A stretch of DNA of 64,000 nt. Origin: JBHAEC01 sp041855385. GTDB lineage: Bacteria; Bacillota; Negativicutes; Veillonellales; Veillonellaceae. Shown in pieces: positions 34,306-42,672 of this stretch. Under the pieces are notes generated by a model. It was not told the origin of the DNA. It saw nothing but the letters and a program-made list of their open reading frames with translations, and ran no database searches. Made by a program: the position numbers and the translations under genes. The first letter of the stretch is position 1. The number at the start of each line of letters is the position of its first letter. The stretch is from the NCBI GenBank assembly GCA_041855385.1, contig JBHAEC010000028.1, forward strand, positions 3,438 through 67,437. Reading direction: 5' to 3'.

Positions 34306-34836
34306 TTACTTTTTCATATAGTAGCGTTCATAAGTGGCAATAGCTTTTTCAAATGCTTCTTTAGCCGCTTTTAGATCTTCTTCGTCCGGATGGCTGGCTG
34401 CACTAGCCCATCTTGCCATGTTTTCTTCTGTTGCTGCATGAGGAGATCCGGCAGGCATTTTTTTCATCATTTCAATCAATGCCGGTTCAATGGCTCCTCT
34501 ACAGGAAAATGTGCCTATTACATGGCAATCTTCGCCCAAAGCGGCCCCACCGCTGGCCATACATGTCATAGCATGATTTCCCATAGCCTCTGCACCAAGC
34601 GTCTGGAACAAGAATATCGTTTTCCCCGTAATGGTCTTCATATAGGGCTTACATGTATGAAAAGGGCCCCCTCTATCAACCCAAAATCCAAAAGCAATAA
34701 AGTCATAGTCATCTAACTTCGGACTTTCTTCAACAGCAAATAAATCAAAGCGCTCGCTTTCGCCACCATACAGGTACTCCGCTACTTTTTTTGTATTCCC
34801 CGTCCTGCTTGAATAGATAATTGCTATTTTCTTCAT
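34306..34836 (-). CDS. Flavodoxin family protein (HmuF-like, haem operon)
   Basis: 176 residues. The FMN phosphate loop SSRTGNTKKVAEYL (about 9-22) is followed by YDFIAFGFWVDRGGPF (a flavin loop, about 44-59), IFLFQTLGAEAMG and TFSCRGAIEPALIEMMKKMP. Flavodoxins of this kind donate electrons to radical SAM enzymes; in Fusobacterium the flavodoxin HmuF lies with HmuW. As first gene of the operon ending in hutW, that role is likely. AAGGAGG precedes the ATG by 7 nt. Confidence 0.85.
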   Translation of the reverse strand: MKKIAIIYSSRTGNTKKVAEYLYGGESERFDLFAVEESPKLDDYDFIAFGFWVDRGGPFHTCKPYMKTITGKTIFLFQTLGAEAMGNHAMTCMASGGAALGEDCHVIGTFSCRGAIEPALIEMMKKMPAGSPHAATEENMARWASAASHPDEEDLKAAKEAFEKAIATYERYYMKK

Positions 34837-34881
34837 AAAAGCCTCCTTATGGTTGTGCTTTTTCTTCTTATGACCATCAAT

Positions 34882-34911
34882 ATAATACTACATTTTGTAA
34901 GTTATTATCAA
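34882..34911 (-). promoter_or_regulatory. Candidate promoter with Fur-like half-site for the flavodoxin-hutW operon
   Basis: -35 TTGATA (34906-34911), 18-bp spacer, -10 TATTAT (34882-34887). The -35 region TTGATAATAA contains the TGATAAT half-site of Fur boxes, and TATCATTATTAT follows about 30 bp upstream. Iron control is an inference. Confidence 0.45.
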
Positions 34912-35207
34912 TATAAAGACCCGACATTTTTCAAAATAATAATGATATACTCTCATTTATTACGTATAGCATAGTAAAAAGAAGCTTATTGTCTACTATT
35001 ATTATTTTTTTCTATAAAAATTCTTACCTATCATTCTTACATTATAAATACATTTTTTGATATTTCTTGTCAATTAACCCCTTCGCGATTGACTGTAAAG
35101 ATAAAAGAGAGCAATCATCGCGTCCGTTGCTATTGAAGTGCCTTCATATGTATCAACAACAACGGATTTTGACCGCTCTCTTTTTAGAAAACTAGTGCTA
35201 TAAATTT
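34912..35207. other. AT-rich intergenic region between the haem operon and the cobalamin operon
   Basis: About 300 bp with no gene. Positions 34912-35100 are AT-rich with nothing recognised beyond Fur-like words near 34935-34955. The rest is the compound terminator listed next. Confidence 0.6.
35103..35185 (-). terminator. Long compound terminator of the cobalamin operon
   Basis: The outer stem AAAAGAGAGC/GCTCTCTTTT (35103-35112 with 35175-35184) encloses TCCGTTG/CAACGGA (35123-35129 with 35160-35166) and a tip GAAG/CTTC (35135-35145). T runs follow on both strands. It lies after the last gene of the cbi operon and probably terminates it; a small RNA cannot be excluded. Confidence 0.6.
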
Positions 35208-35627
35208 TTATTGCCCCTCTTTTTTTACAGCCCATTTCTTCTTCAGCGCCCCTACGCCAAAGAGAAGGGCATAAAACACCAAAATATCAAGCATAGTAAA
35301 AAGACGGAACTCCACACCTATAATCCACAATACAAATAACACATATCGATATAATAGTGTCTCAATATGTTTATTCACATTGAAAAAACCAATCGTAACG
35401 ATAAGAGCCTTCACGAACATAAGCATAAGATAGAGATTGGGATCTGTAGAAAAGCCTTCCGCATTAGGCATCAAAAGATAGATAAATACTAAAATAATGG
35501 CAAAGAGCATGGACATAAATGTATCTATTCGTGTTATATTTTGTTTTTTTAGAGCCAACAAAAACAAACACGCCAGTAAATATGGTCCCACCGACAAAAA
35601 TAACACCGTTTCACTCATTTCAACCAT
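35208..35627 (-). CDS. Unknown integral membrane protein at the end of the cobalamin operon
   Basis: 139 residues with about four to five TM helices (SVGPYLLACLFLLAL, MSMLFAIILVFIYLLM, LYLMLMFVKALIVTIGFF, YRYVLFVLWIIGV, ILVFYALLFGVGAL) and a basic C-terminus (KKKWAVKKEG). GGGAGG lies 7 nt before the ATG. It follows the ABC ATPase by 36 bp and precedes the terminator, so it belongs to the operon. I recognise no family; a link to corrinoid or metal transport is only suggested by position. Confidence 0.7.
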   Translation of the reverse strand: MVEMSETVLFLSVGPYLLACLFLLALKKQNITRIDTFMSMLFAIILVFIYLLMPNAEGFSTDPNLYLMLMFVKALIVTIGFFNVNKHIETLLYRYVLFVLWIIGVEFRLFTMLDILVFYALLFGVGALKKKWAVKKEGQ

Positions 35628-35663
35628 TATATATCCTCCCTCACAATTATCTGTTTTTATACT

Positions 35664-36479
35664 TTATTTAAGGCTCATATGCTCACTTTTCTGTTTTTCC
35701 CGCACAAGACCTTTTATTCGCGTGTAAATAGACCCTTCCTCATCGCACTCGATAGAAGCGGCAACAGAAAACACCTCTTCCAAGAGTTCCCCGGTCATAA
35801 CCTTATGAGGGGATCCATGGGCTACCAATATCCCTCTATGAATAACCGCCAGTTCATCGGAGTACTGCATGGCTTGATTCATTTCGTGAAGCACCATGAC
35901 TACCGTTAACCCCTGTTCTCGATTAAGCTGCTTTAACAATTCCAGCGTTTCCAACTGATGATTTATGTCCAAATATGTAGTAGGCTCATCCAATAGTAAA
36001 ATTTTAGGTTGCTGAGCCAAAGCCATAGCGATCCAAACGCGTTGCCGTTCACCACCGGAAAGAGAGACCACCAATCGTTCCTTCATATCCAGTGTTTTTG
36101 TAAGCCTTAAGGCCTCCTCAACAGCTATACGATCTTCTTTTGCACTGCTTTTCCACCACTTTTGATAAGGAAACCGCCCGCAGTAGACCAGCTCTTCCAC
36201 AAGCATATCTTTAGGAAGTTCCGGAGCCTGTGGCAAAAACGCCATCTGCTGTGCCAAGGCAAGATGGGAATACTCACTTAACGTCTTTCCACCTAGCAGT
36301 ACTGTGCCAGCTAAGGGCTTTAAATTATTTGTTACAACTTTTAATAATGTACTTTTTCCACAACCGTTAGGTCCGAGAATGGTCGATATTTTGGCTTCCG
36401 GTATAGACCAATTAATATTCTTTAATATGTCTTTTTCGCCGAAGGACACACTAATATTACATATATCAATAGCAGCCAT
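35664..36479 (-). CDS. FecE/BtuD-type ABC transporter ATPase
   Basis: 271 residues: Walker A LGPNGCGKSTLLKV, Q-loop AFLPQAPELPKDMLVEELV, signature SLSGGERQRVWIAMAL, Walker B ILLLDEPTTYLDINHQLETLELL and H-loop VVMVLHEMNQAM. The DINHQ stretch is typical of the iron-siderophore, haem and cobalamin importer group. Start and permease stop share one base (TGATG). In a cbi operon, import of a corrinoid or cobalt chelate is the likeliest role; siderophore or haem import cannot be excluded. Confidence 0.9.
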   Translation of the reverse strand: MAAIDICNISVSFGEKDILKNINWSIPEAKISTILGPNGCGKSTLLKVVTNNLKPLAGTVLLGGKTLSEYSHLALAQQMAFLPQAPELPKDMLVEELVYCGRFPYQKWWKSSAKEDRIAVEEALRLTKTLDMKERLVVSLSGGERQRVWIAMALAQQPKILLLDEPTTYLDINHQLETLELLKQLNREQGLTVVMVLHEMNQAMQYSDELAVIHRGILVAHGSPHKVMTGELLEEVFSVAASIECDEEGSIYTRIKGLVREKQKSEHMSLK

Positions 36480-37486
36480 CAGTTATCCCTCCTCAATAAA
36501 TACAAAAAGAAGGGGGCCCCAAAAAAAGCCATAATAATACCAACCGGTATTTCAACGGGACTAAACACCACTCTCCCGACCGTATCACTGATAACAATGG
36601 TAGTAGCGCCTAAAAAAGCCGACCCGGGGAGCAAGAATCGATAATCCGTCCCAATCAGCATGCGAGCGATATGAGGAACCACAAGCCCTACAAATCCGAT
36701 AAGCCCTGCCACACTTACCGCACTCGCAGCCAGCAATGCCGCCACTGCAGTCATGGAAAATCGTGTCTGCTCTACGGGAAGCCCCAACCCGCGAGCCGTT
36801 TCATCACCTAAATTTAAAATAGTCAGTCTCTTTGCTCCCAAAAAGGCAAAAAGAAGCCCAAACACGGTATAGGGTACTAATACATAGACTTGAGGCCAAC
36901 TCCGTGCCGCCAATCCTCCCACCATCCACAGGAGCGCACCCTGTACGCGATCTCCATAAAATACAAGTAAGGCAGATATACCGGAGCCTAAAAAGGCAGC
37001 TACGGCCACTCCGGCCAAAATAATTCGGGATGGGCGAATTCCATTTTTCCATGCCAATGAATACACCATTAAAGCGGCTCCCAATGCACCTACAAAGGAT
37101 ACAAGAGGAACAATATATTCATAATGAGGAAAGAGGATAAGCACAATAACACCGGCCAGTCCCGCACCGGAGGACACCCCCACAATTTGCGGATCTGCCA
37201 GCGGATTTTTCATAACCGCCTGTAAAATAGCACCTGCTACTGCCAAATTCGCGCCTACTAAGGCTCCTACTATATTACGAGGAAAACGAATATTCCAAAT
37301 AACTAATTCCTGTGAATCCGAAATCGTGGTAGCCCACAGTGTTTGCCAAATTTTGGTCAATCCTATATCAGCGGAACCAAAAGTTAATGACAAAACCATG
37401 GAAGCCAACGCTATGGCCAAAAAGAATATTACAATCCCCAATTTATGCAATAACCGTTTATTTTGTGCAATTTCAGGTGATAACAT
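36479..37486 (-). CDS. FecCD/BtuC-type ABC transporter permease
   Basis: 335 residues with about ten TM helices. Family motifs: IWNIRFPRNIVGALVGANLAVA with AGAILQAVMKNPLADPQIVG, and the cytoplasmic coupling loop GLPVEQTRFSMTA, then GLIGFVGLVVPHIARMLIG near the C-terminus. It forms the channel of a type II importer with the next gene. Four bp after cbiC, so in the cobalamin operon. No substrate-binding protein gene is in the window. Confidence 0.92.
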   Translation of the reverse strand: MLSPEIAQNKRLLHKLGIVIFFLAIALASMVLSLTFGSADIGLTKIWQTLWATTISDSQELVIWNIRFPRNIVGALVGANLAVAGAILQAVMKNPLADPQIVGVSSGAGLAGVIVLILFPHYEYIVPLVSFVGALGAALMVYSLAWKNGIRPSRIILAGVAVAAFLGSGISALLVFYGDRVQGALLWMVGGLAARSWPQVYVLVPYTVFGLLFAFLGAKRLTILNLGDETARGLGLPVEQTRFSMTAVAALLAASAVSVAGLIGFVGLVVPHIARMLIGTDYRFLLPGSAFLGATTIVISDTVGRVVFSPVEIPVGIIMAFFGAPFFLYLLRRDN

Positions 37487-37490
37487 AGGT

Positions 37491-38147
37491 TTACTTCTTT
37501 TCTACAAACAACATTTCATCTCGTTTAACATTCGTATAAAGGAGAGCATTGATAACGGATGCCGCAATAGGGCTACCTCCCTTATTGCCTTTAACTGTAA
37601 TGTAAGGTACCGGAGATACCTCAGCTAAGTAATCTTTTGACTCCGCCGCTCCCACAAAGCCTACCGGAATCCCTACAATCAGAGCAGGTTTAATTCCTTC
37701 TTCTAAGGCCAAGCGAAGCACTTCAAACAATGCGGTCGGAGCATTTCCGATAGCGACAATTTGCCCATCCAGCTTCTTACCGAAGGTACGCATAGCGGCA
37801 ATAGATCGGGTTACACCTAACTCTTTAGCCAAAGCGGCTACTTTTTCATCACCGATTAAGCAGTGAACTTCACTGTTCTTTTGCGCCAATGCATTCTTGT
37901 TTATGCCTGTGCGTACCATTTCAACATCGCAATAGATATGAGCTCCACCATTCAAAGCCTCAATACCCTTAGCTACAGCGCCTTCACTGGTTCTCACCAA
38001 TTTTGCATACTCCACATCTCCCGATGCGTGAATCGTCCTGGAATATACGCGTACTTCATCGGGCGTTAGATTAAGTCCCTCCAGATAAGGTGCTATAATT
38101 TGCATGCTTTTATCTTCAATCTCTTTTGGATTTTTAATAAACTCCAT
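37491..38147 (-). CDS. cbiC: Cobalt-precorrin-8 methylmutase
   Basis: 218 residues. It moves the C11 methyl group to C12, giving cobyrinate. The conserved catalytic His is in YSRTIHASGDVEYAKL (about 40), followed by IYCDVEMVRTGI, GNAPTALFEVLRL and PVGFVGAAESKDYL. The ATG at 38147 has GGAGGAG 5-7 nt upstream; a longer frame to 38195 is not supported. It overlaps cbiJ by 14 bp. Confidence 0.96.
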   Translation of the reverse strand: MEFIKNPKEIEDKSMQIIAPYLEGLNLTPDEVRVYSRTIHASGDVEYAKLVRTSEGAVAKGIEALNGGAHIYCDVEMVRTGINKNALAQKNSEVHCLIGDEKVAALAKELGVTRSIAAMRTFGKKLDGQIVAIGNAPTALFEVLRLALEEGIKPALIVGIPVGFVGAAESKDYLAEVSPVPYITVKGNKGGSPIAASVINALLYTNVKRDEMLFVEKK

Positions 38148-38913
38148 CGCTTTCTCTCCTCCATAACTGAACCACCATTTCCGGTGTATGTACAATATTT
38201 TTATTCGCCAAGGGCCGGGGCCTGTCTATTAGTACGATATGTACTCCCAAATCCATAGCTGCCGCCAATTTGGTATCCGTGCCTCCCACCAGTCCTGAGT
38301 TTTTCATAATCACTACTTCCGCTTTTGTTTCCTCAAACATAAGCCGATTCATCGCATAAGAAAAGGGCCCCTGCATGCCGATAATGTACTTAGGGCTTAG
38401 ACCCAAAGCTTCGCACTCCGCTATTACCTCAGCTGTAGGCAATACTCTTGCCCATACTTCCTTGTTTTTTAACGCTTCCGCCTTCACAAAAACAGGCAAT
38501 GTTTTGCTCCCCGTAGTGAGGTAAATCCGGCTACCAAGGGAACCGGCCAATATAGCTGCTTCGACTTCGCCGGAAACTCGATGCAACCGATCATAAATCG
38601 GTAGTTCCGCCTCTTTTCGTTCGTAACGAATATAGGGAATGCGTTCTTCTTCCGCCGCTTTCGCCGCCGTTTCCGTCACCACCGCCGCATAAGGATGACT
38701 GGCATCAACCAATAGCTTAATATGTTTGGTTCTTATGATTTTGCGCATGGCATCCTCATTAAGACGTCCCGTATGAACCTCAATACCTTCATGTTGTGCC
38801 AATTGCGACCCATACTCACTCACTACGGAAACAAAAATGGATTCTTTCGTTTCCTCCGCCAATTTTACTGCCAGCTGTCGTCCATCTAAGGTGCCGGCAA
38901 TAACCCAAATCAT
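38134..38913 (-). CDS. cbiJ: Cobalt-precorrin-6A reductase
   Basis: 259 residues of the CbiJ/CobK family: MIWVIAGTLDGRQLAVKLAE, LVDASHPYAAVVTETAAKAA, IPYIRYERKE, IYLTTGSKTLPVF, VWARVLPTAEVI and VIMKNSGLVGGTDTKLAAA. It reduces the corrin macrocycle with NAD(P)H. Its ATG overlaps the cbiH stop by 4 bp (ATGA). Confidence 0.95.
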   Translation of the reverse strand: MIWVIAGTLDGRQLAVKLAEETKESIFVSVVSEYGSQLAQHEGIEVHTGRLNEDAMRKIIRTKHIKLLVDASHPYAAVVTETAAKAAEEERIPYIRYERKEAELPIYDRLHRVSGEVEAAILAGSLGSRIYLTTGSKTLPVFVKAEALKNKEVWARVLPTAEVIAECEALGLSPKYIIGMQGPFSYAMNRLMFEETKAEVVIMKNSGLVGGTDTKLAAAMDLGVHIVLIDRPRPLANKNIVHTPEMVVQLWRRESDGVY

Positions 38914-39734
38914 AGTTTATAGCCGCGTGGCGTAATCATGCGGCCATTCTCAACATAAGTTTGGCTGTTGCCGATAATTACAAGGGTTTGCATATCAATA
39001 TCTTCCTTTGTAAAATTCTCCAGATCAGAAATTACCATCTCCTGACCGGCACGACCTGCCTTTCTTACAATTCCCACCGGAGTTTTCGGATCGCGATACT
39101 TCATTACAATCTCGCGCACCTCTTCCAAATGACTCACTCTCTTTTTACTTCTTGGATTGTAAAGAGAAATTACCATATCGCCTTGAGCACACAAGTCCGC
39201 ACGTTTCGTGATCAAATCCCATGGCGTCATGAGATCACTAAGACTAATAACGGCAAAGTCATGCATAAGAGGAGCTCCAAGAACGGAGGCTGCCATGTTC
39301 ACCGCACTAAGCCCCGGCACAATTTCTACTTCCGGCCTCTTGCTCGCGTCCACCTTATTAGCCAGTTCCAACACAAGCCCCGCCATTCCGTACACACCGG
39401 AGTCTCCACTGGACACAACCACAACATTGTATCCCTCAACGGCGAGATCAACTGCCTGTTGACAGCGATCTACTTCCTGCATCATACCTGTTCCCACCTG
39501 AGGCTTATCTACGATTAAGTCTTTGATTAACTGTAAATATGTAAAATATCCTACCACCTTATCGGCTTCTAAAATCACTCGTTTAGCATGAGGAGTCATT
39601 TCCTCCGCATTGCCCGGACCAATTCCGACAACGACAAGTTTACCCTTGCCACTGCCACCGTTGTTCTCGGATAAATTGTTTTCTCCTGTAAGAGTGTTCG
39701 GCTCTTGGCCGTCAATAATGATGTTGTCTCGCAT
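38910..39734 (-). CDS. cbiH: Cobalt-precorrin-3 C17-methyltransferase, with N-terminal extension over cbiG
   Basis: 274 residues. The tetrapyrrole methylase core starts at KLVVVGIGPGNAEEMT (about 32) and contains VVVSSGDSGVYGMAGL, VPGLSAVNMAASVLGAP and GDMVISLYNPRSKKR. It methylates C17 and contracts the ring. About 31 residues (MRDNIIIDGQEPNTL onward, ending GGSGKG) precede the core and are read out of frame from the end of cbiG, overlapping it by 139 bp. AGGAGTAGGA stands before the ATG at 39734 and I see no better internal start, so the extension is probably translated. Confidence 0.94.
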   Translation of the reverse strand: MRDNIIIDGQEPNTLTGENNLSENNGGSGKGKLVVVGIGPGNAEEMTPHAKRVILEADKVVGYFTYLQLIKDLIVDKPQVGTGMMQEVDRCQQAVDLAVEGYNVVVVSSGDSGVYGMAGLVLELANKVDASKRPEVEIVPGLSAVNMAASVLGAPLMHDFAVISLSDLMTPWDLITKRADLCAQGDMVISLYNPRSKKRVSHLEEVREIVMKYRDPKTPVGIVRKAGRAGQEMVISDLENFTKEDIDMQTLVIIGNSQTYVENGRMITPRGYKL

Positions 39735-40702
39735 ACGTTTCCTACTCCTATCGTATTTTTTACAAAATTAGATTCTTCCAAGTCCAGCTCTTCTACTAAA
39801 CTTTTCATTTCTTCCTGACCATAAAAAACTATGGGGATATTCCAATGGCTGGCCAGAGAAAGTAGCCCCTTCTCATCAGCCTTTACATCCACGGAGGCAA
39901 AGCTGAATATGCTTTTTCTTGCTTTTCCCAAGTTCTCCAATGAAGAGATTACCGCATGAGCAAGCATCTCCTCCGGAGTATCGCGCCGGCAACCAATGCC
40001 GATTACCATCGTTTTGGGTCGTAGGTATAGTGTGCTGCCGGGTAATGATTTTATATTATCTGTAATAACCACGCGCACCTGTGACTCCGAAAAGCATCCC
40101 CCTTTTAGCGCCTCTTCCAAACTTTGTAGATGAATCCCTTCCACTTCCGCTATTTTATGATATTCCTCTAAGAGAAAAAGATTATCATCAACATAATACT
40201 GTACATCAACTCCCGCTACAATAGCCGCATTGGTCTTGATAAGAACAGAGAAATCTTCTACCTCCAGTCCCAATTTGCGGGCCAATACATCAGGTGCAGG
40301 CATTCCGTTTACATCGGTTGCCGTTGTAATAACGGGAATGGTGTTGATATGAGAAGCAATTTCCTGCGCCCATTCATTTGCGCCACCTAAATGCCCTGAC
40401 AGGAGGCTGATAGTAAATTGTCCCCGCTCATCCATAACCAAAACGGCAGGATCCTTTGATTTGTGCTGAATACAGGGAGCTATCATACGCACCGCTATAC
40501 CTGTCGCCGTAATAAAAAGAAGACGATCACATGTAAAAAACACTTCTTCTACTACTTCCCCCATGGAAGTAAACGAAATGGCCTCTTTACCGCTCAAACG
40601 TCCTTCCTTTTCATAGCACATAACCTCTCCGGCAAGGAACTCTCGGAGTTTCTGTCCGAGCAAGGCCCCCCGTTCCGTCACGGATAAAATAGCCGTTCTC
40701 AT
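39596..40702 (-). CDS. cbiG: Cobalt-precorrin-5A hydrolase
   Basis: 368 residues, three-part CbiG: an N-terminal domain (LFITATGIAVRMIAPCIQHK, VVLVMDERG-like AVLVMDERGQFTISLLSGHL, GGANEWAQEIA), a linker, and a C-terminal domain (MVIGIGCRRDTPEEML, FASVDVKADEKGLL, GVGNVCETTSLLTAKS, IYPRTTVAVARV). It opens the lactone of cobalt-precorrin-5A and releases acetaldehyde. The last 46 codons overlap cbiH. ATGA overlap with cbiF upstream. Confidence 0.95.
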   Translation of the reverse strand: MRTAILSVTERGALLGQKLREFLAGEVMCYEKEGRLSGKEAISFTSMGEVVEEVFFTCDRLLFITATGIAVRMIAPCIQHKSKDPAVLVMDERGQFTISLLSGHLGGANEWAQEIASHINTIPVITTATDVNGMPAPDVLARKLGLEVEDFSVLIKTNAAIVAGVDVQYYVDDNLFLLEEYHKIAEVEGIHLQSLEEALKGGCFSESQVRVVITDNIKSLPGSTLYLRPKTMVIGIGCRRDTPEEMLAHAVISSLENLGKARKSIFSFASVDVKADEKGLLSLASHWNIPIVFYGQEEMKSLVEELDLEESNFVKNTIGVGNVCETTSLLTAKSRTLLQEKTIYPRTTVAVARVNLSLSELVRAMRRK

Positions 40703-41460
40703 TCCTTTGCGCTCCGAAACATATGACTAAAGCCCTTGTCATACAGCTTTGACAGTTCATATTCACTGTTTAATACATTACTCACCACAATCATAGCCTG
40801 ACGAAGCACGCCTTCCTTCTCCACCTGTTCGGCAATGGTTTCCAAAGTACCTCGAATAATGCGCTGATCCGGCCATGACGCCTTCACTACAATCGCCACC
40901 GGAGTAGTCGGTTTGTATCCTCCCTCAATAAGCTCTTTTACTACTTTATCGAGCATTTGTACACTTAGGAAAATACACATAGTTGCCTCATGAGAAGCTA
41001 AAAGAGACAGCTTTTCTTTCGGGGGCATAGGGGTACGGCCCTCGAGACGAGTGATAATAACCGTCTGCGATACGTTGGGTAAAGTGTATTCCTGTTTTAA
41101 TGCCGCTGCCGTGGCCAAGAAAGAACTTACTCCAGGTACCACGGTATAATCTATTCCCATTTTTTCCAATTCATCCATCTGTTCCTGAATAGCTCCGTAA
41201 ATGGCAGGATCACCGGTATGAAGACGAACCACCGTCTTTCCCTGTGCCACGGATTGCTTCATCACTTCCAGCACCTCATCCAAATTCATGGTAGCGCTGT
41301 TATGAATATCCGCACCTTCTTTGCATGCTTTCAGTATGGCAGGATTCACCAGGGATCCCGCATAAATGACCACATCCGCCTCACTCAGTAAGCGATGCCC
41401 TTTTCTTGTAATCAGTTCAGGATCTCCCGGTCCCGCTCCTACTATATATACCTGTGCCAT
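40699..41460 (-). CDS. cbiF: Cobalt-precorrin-4 C11-methyltransferase
   Basis: 253 residues, SUMT-like fold: VYIVGAGPGDPELITRKG, DVVIYAGSLVNPAIL, VVRLHTGDPAIYGAIQEQM, VVPGVSSFLATAAAL and ASHEATMCIFLSVQML. These are the CbiF/CobM hallmarks. It uses SAM in the anaerobic branch of B12 synthesis. One bp after cbiT. Confidence 0.96.
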   Translation of the reverse strand: MAQVYIVGAGPGDPELITRKGHRLLSEADVVIYAGSLVNPAILKACKEGADIHNSATMNLDEVLEVMKQSVAQGKTVVRLHTGDPAIYGAIQEQMDELEKMGIDYTVVPGVSSFLATAAALKQEYTLPNVSQTVIITRLEGRTPMPPKEKLSLLASHEATMCIFLSVQMLDKVVKELIEGGYKPTTPVAIVVKASWPDQRIIRGTLETIAEQVEKEGVLRQAMIVVSNVLNSEYELSKLYDKGFSHMFRSAKE

Positions 41461-41461
41461 G

Positions 41462-42046
41462 CTATGCCTCCTTGTCCGTTTTTATAGCCGTTACAATCGT
41501 GATAGGGCTTAAGGGATTCAATAAATGATAAGGGCCCGCTTTTCGTAAGCGGTTAACCTGCAATTGATATCCTTCATATGTGAACGGTCTGCCCTTCAGC
41601 TCTTTTAAAATAACATCAGCCGTCTCCACGGTTACTGCCGTTACCACCAAACGACCACCCGGTTTTAAAAGGCGCTCCGTCTCATCCAAAATAGCACCCA
41701 TACCACCTGCACTGCCACCGATTATAACCGCATCAAGAGGAGGTAAATTCTCCATGCCCGACGGAGCCTTATCTTCAATAATTGTAATATTCTCGACGCC
41801 AAACTTTTCAGCATTCTGACGAATTAAATCGATGCCTTTAGCAAATCGCTCTATGGCGTATACATGCCCCTTAGGTGCTCCTAAAGCAGCCTCTATGGAC
41901 ATGGAGCCGGTTCCGGCCCCTACATCGAGAACAATACTGTTTTCCTCTATATGAGCTTCATTCATGACAGCCACGCGTATTTCCCGCTTTGTCATCGGCA
42001 CATCGCCACGAATAAACTCTTCATCAGGGATTCCCCAAAAAAACAT
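41462..42046 (-). CDS. cbiT: Cobalt-precorrin-6B C15-methyltransferase (decarboxylating)
   Basis: 194 residues: GIPDEEFIRGDVPMTKREIR at the N-terminus (typical of CbiT), SAM site VLDVGAGTGSMSIEAA, AVIIGGSAGGMGAIL and GGRLVVTAVTVET. It methylates C15 and decarboxylates the C12 side chain together with CbiE, encoded next to it with a one-base overlap (TAATG). Confidence 0.95.
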   Translation of the reverse strand: MFFWGIPDEEFIRGDVPMTKREIRVAVMNEAHIEENSIVLDVGAGTGSMSIEAALGAPKGHVYAIERFAKGIDLIRQNAEKFGVENITIIEDKAPSGMENLPPLDAVIIGGSAGGMGAILDETERLLKPGGRLVVTAVTVETADVILKELKGRPFTYEGYQLQVNRLRKAGPYHLLNPLSPITIVTAIKTDKEA

Positions 42047-42672
42047 TATCCTGTCACCACCAATACGGAATGATAAAATCCTTCTAATTCACTGATTTCC
42101 TGTAATGTTCCTCGCACAATACGCTCATCTTCGTAACTTAAGCGTTCACAAGCCGCCGCCTTAGTGTCAGGAGTCCAACCGTGTGTCATAAGGATTTTTG
42201 CAATATGTGCGGGGTTATACTCTTTATCCGTTAAAAAACCAAGTGCCCGCCCCTCTTTATAAGCGAGCTTTTCCACAGGGGGCACTCGTCCGTGAAAACT
42301 CAATAGTTCTGCATTTTGCCATGGTTCTCCCAATCGGGCAAACGCATATGTTATGGAACTTATACCGGGAATAACTTCTATGCGGTGCTCGGAAAACTGT
42401 TTCTTTAAATACGGAAGCAGACTATAGTAACCGGGATCGCCACTAACCATGACGACTACATCCGTACACTCCAAGTGGCTACGAATAAACTCCGTCATTT
42501 CCGTCAGCTTCCCCGCTACCGGATAGGTTATCTGATCCGTTTTAGCAAAATCCTCAAGAGCCCTCGCACTTCCTATTAGAACCTCAGCCCTGCCGATACA
42601 ATCCAATCCTTTCGGAACCACATAATCAGGGTTTCCCGGGCCGATTCCTACAATGTAGATGGTATGTTCCAT
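42046..42672 (-). CDS. cbiE: Cobalt-precorrin-7 C5-methyltransferase
   Basis: 208 residues: YIVGIGPGNPDYVVPKGL, LIGSARALEDF, VVMVSGDPGYYSLLPYLKK, VIPGISSITYAFARLGEPW and LLSFHGR. This is the CbiE half of what is a fused CobL in aerobes; here cbiE and cbiT are separate. The start overlaps cbiD by 25 bp. Confidence 0.95.
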   Translation of the reverse strand: MEHTIYIVGIGPGNPDYVVPKGLDCIGRAEVLIGSARALEDFAKTDQITYPVAGKLTEMTEFIRSHLECTDVVVMVSGDPGYYSLLPYLKKQFSEHRIEVIPGISSITYAFARLGEPWQNAELLSFHGRVPPVEKLAYKEGRALGFLTDKEYNPAHIAKILMTHGWTPDTKAAACERLSYEDERIVRGTLQEISELEGFYHSVLVVTG

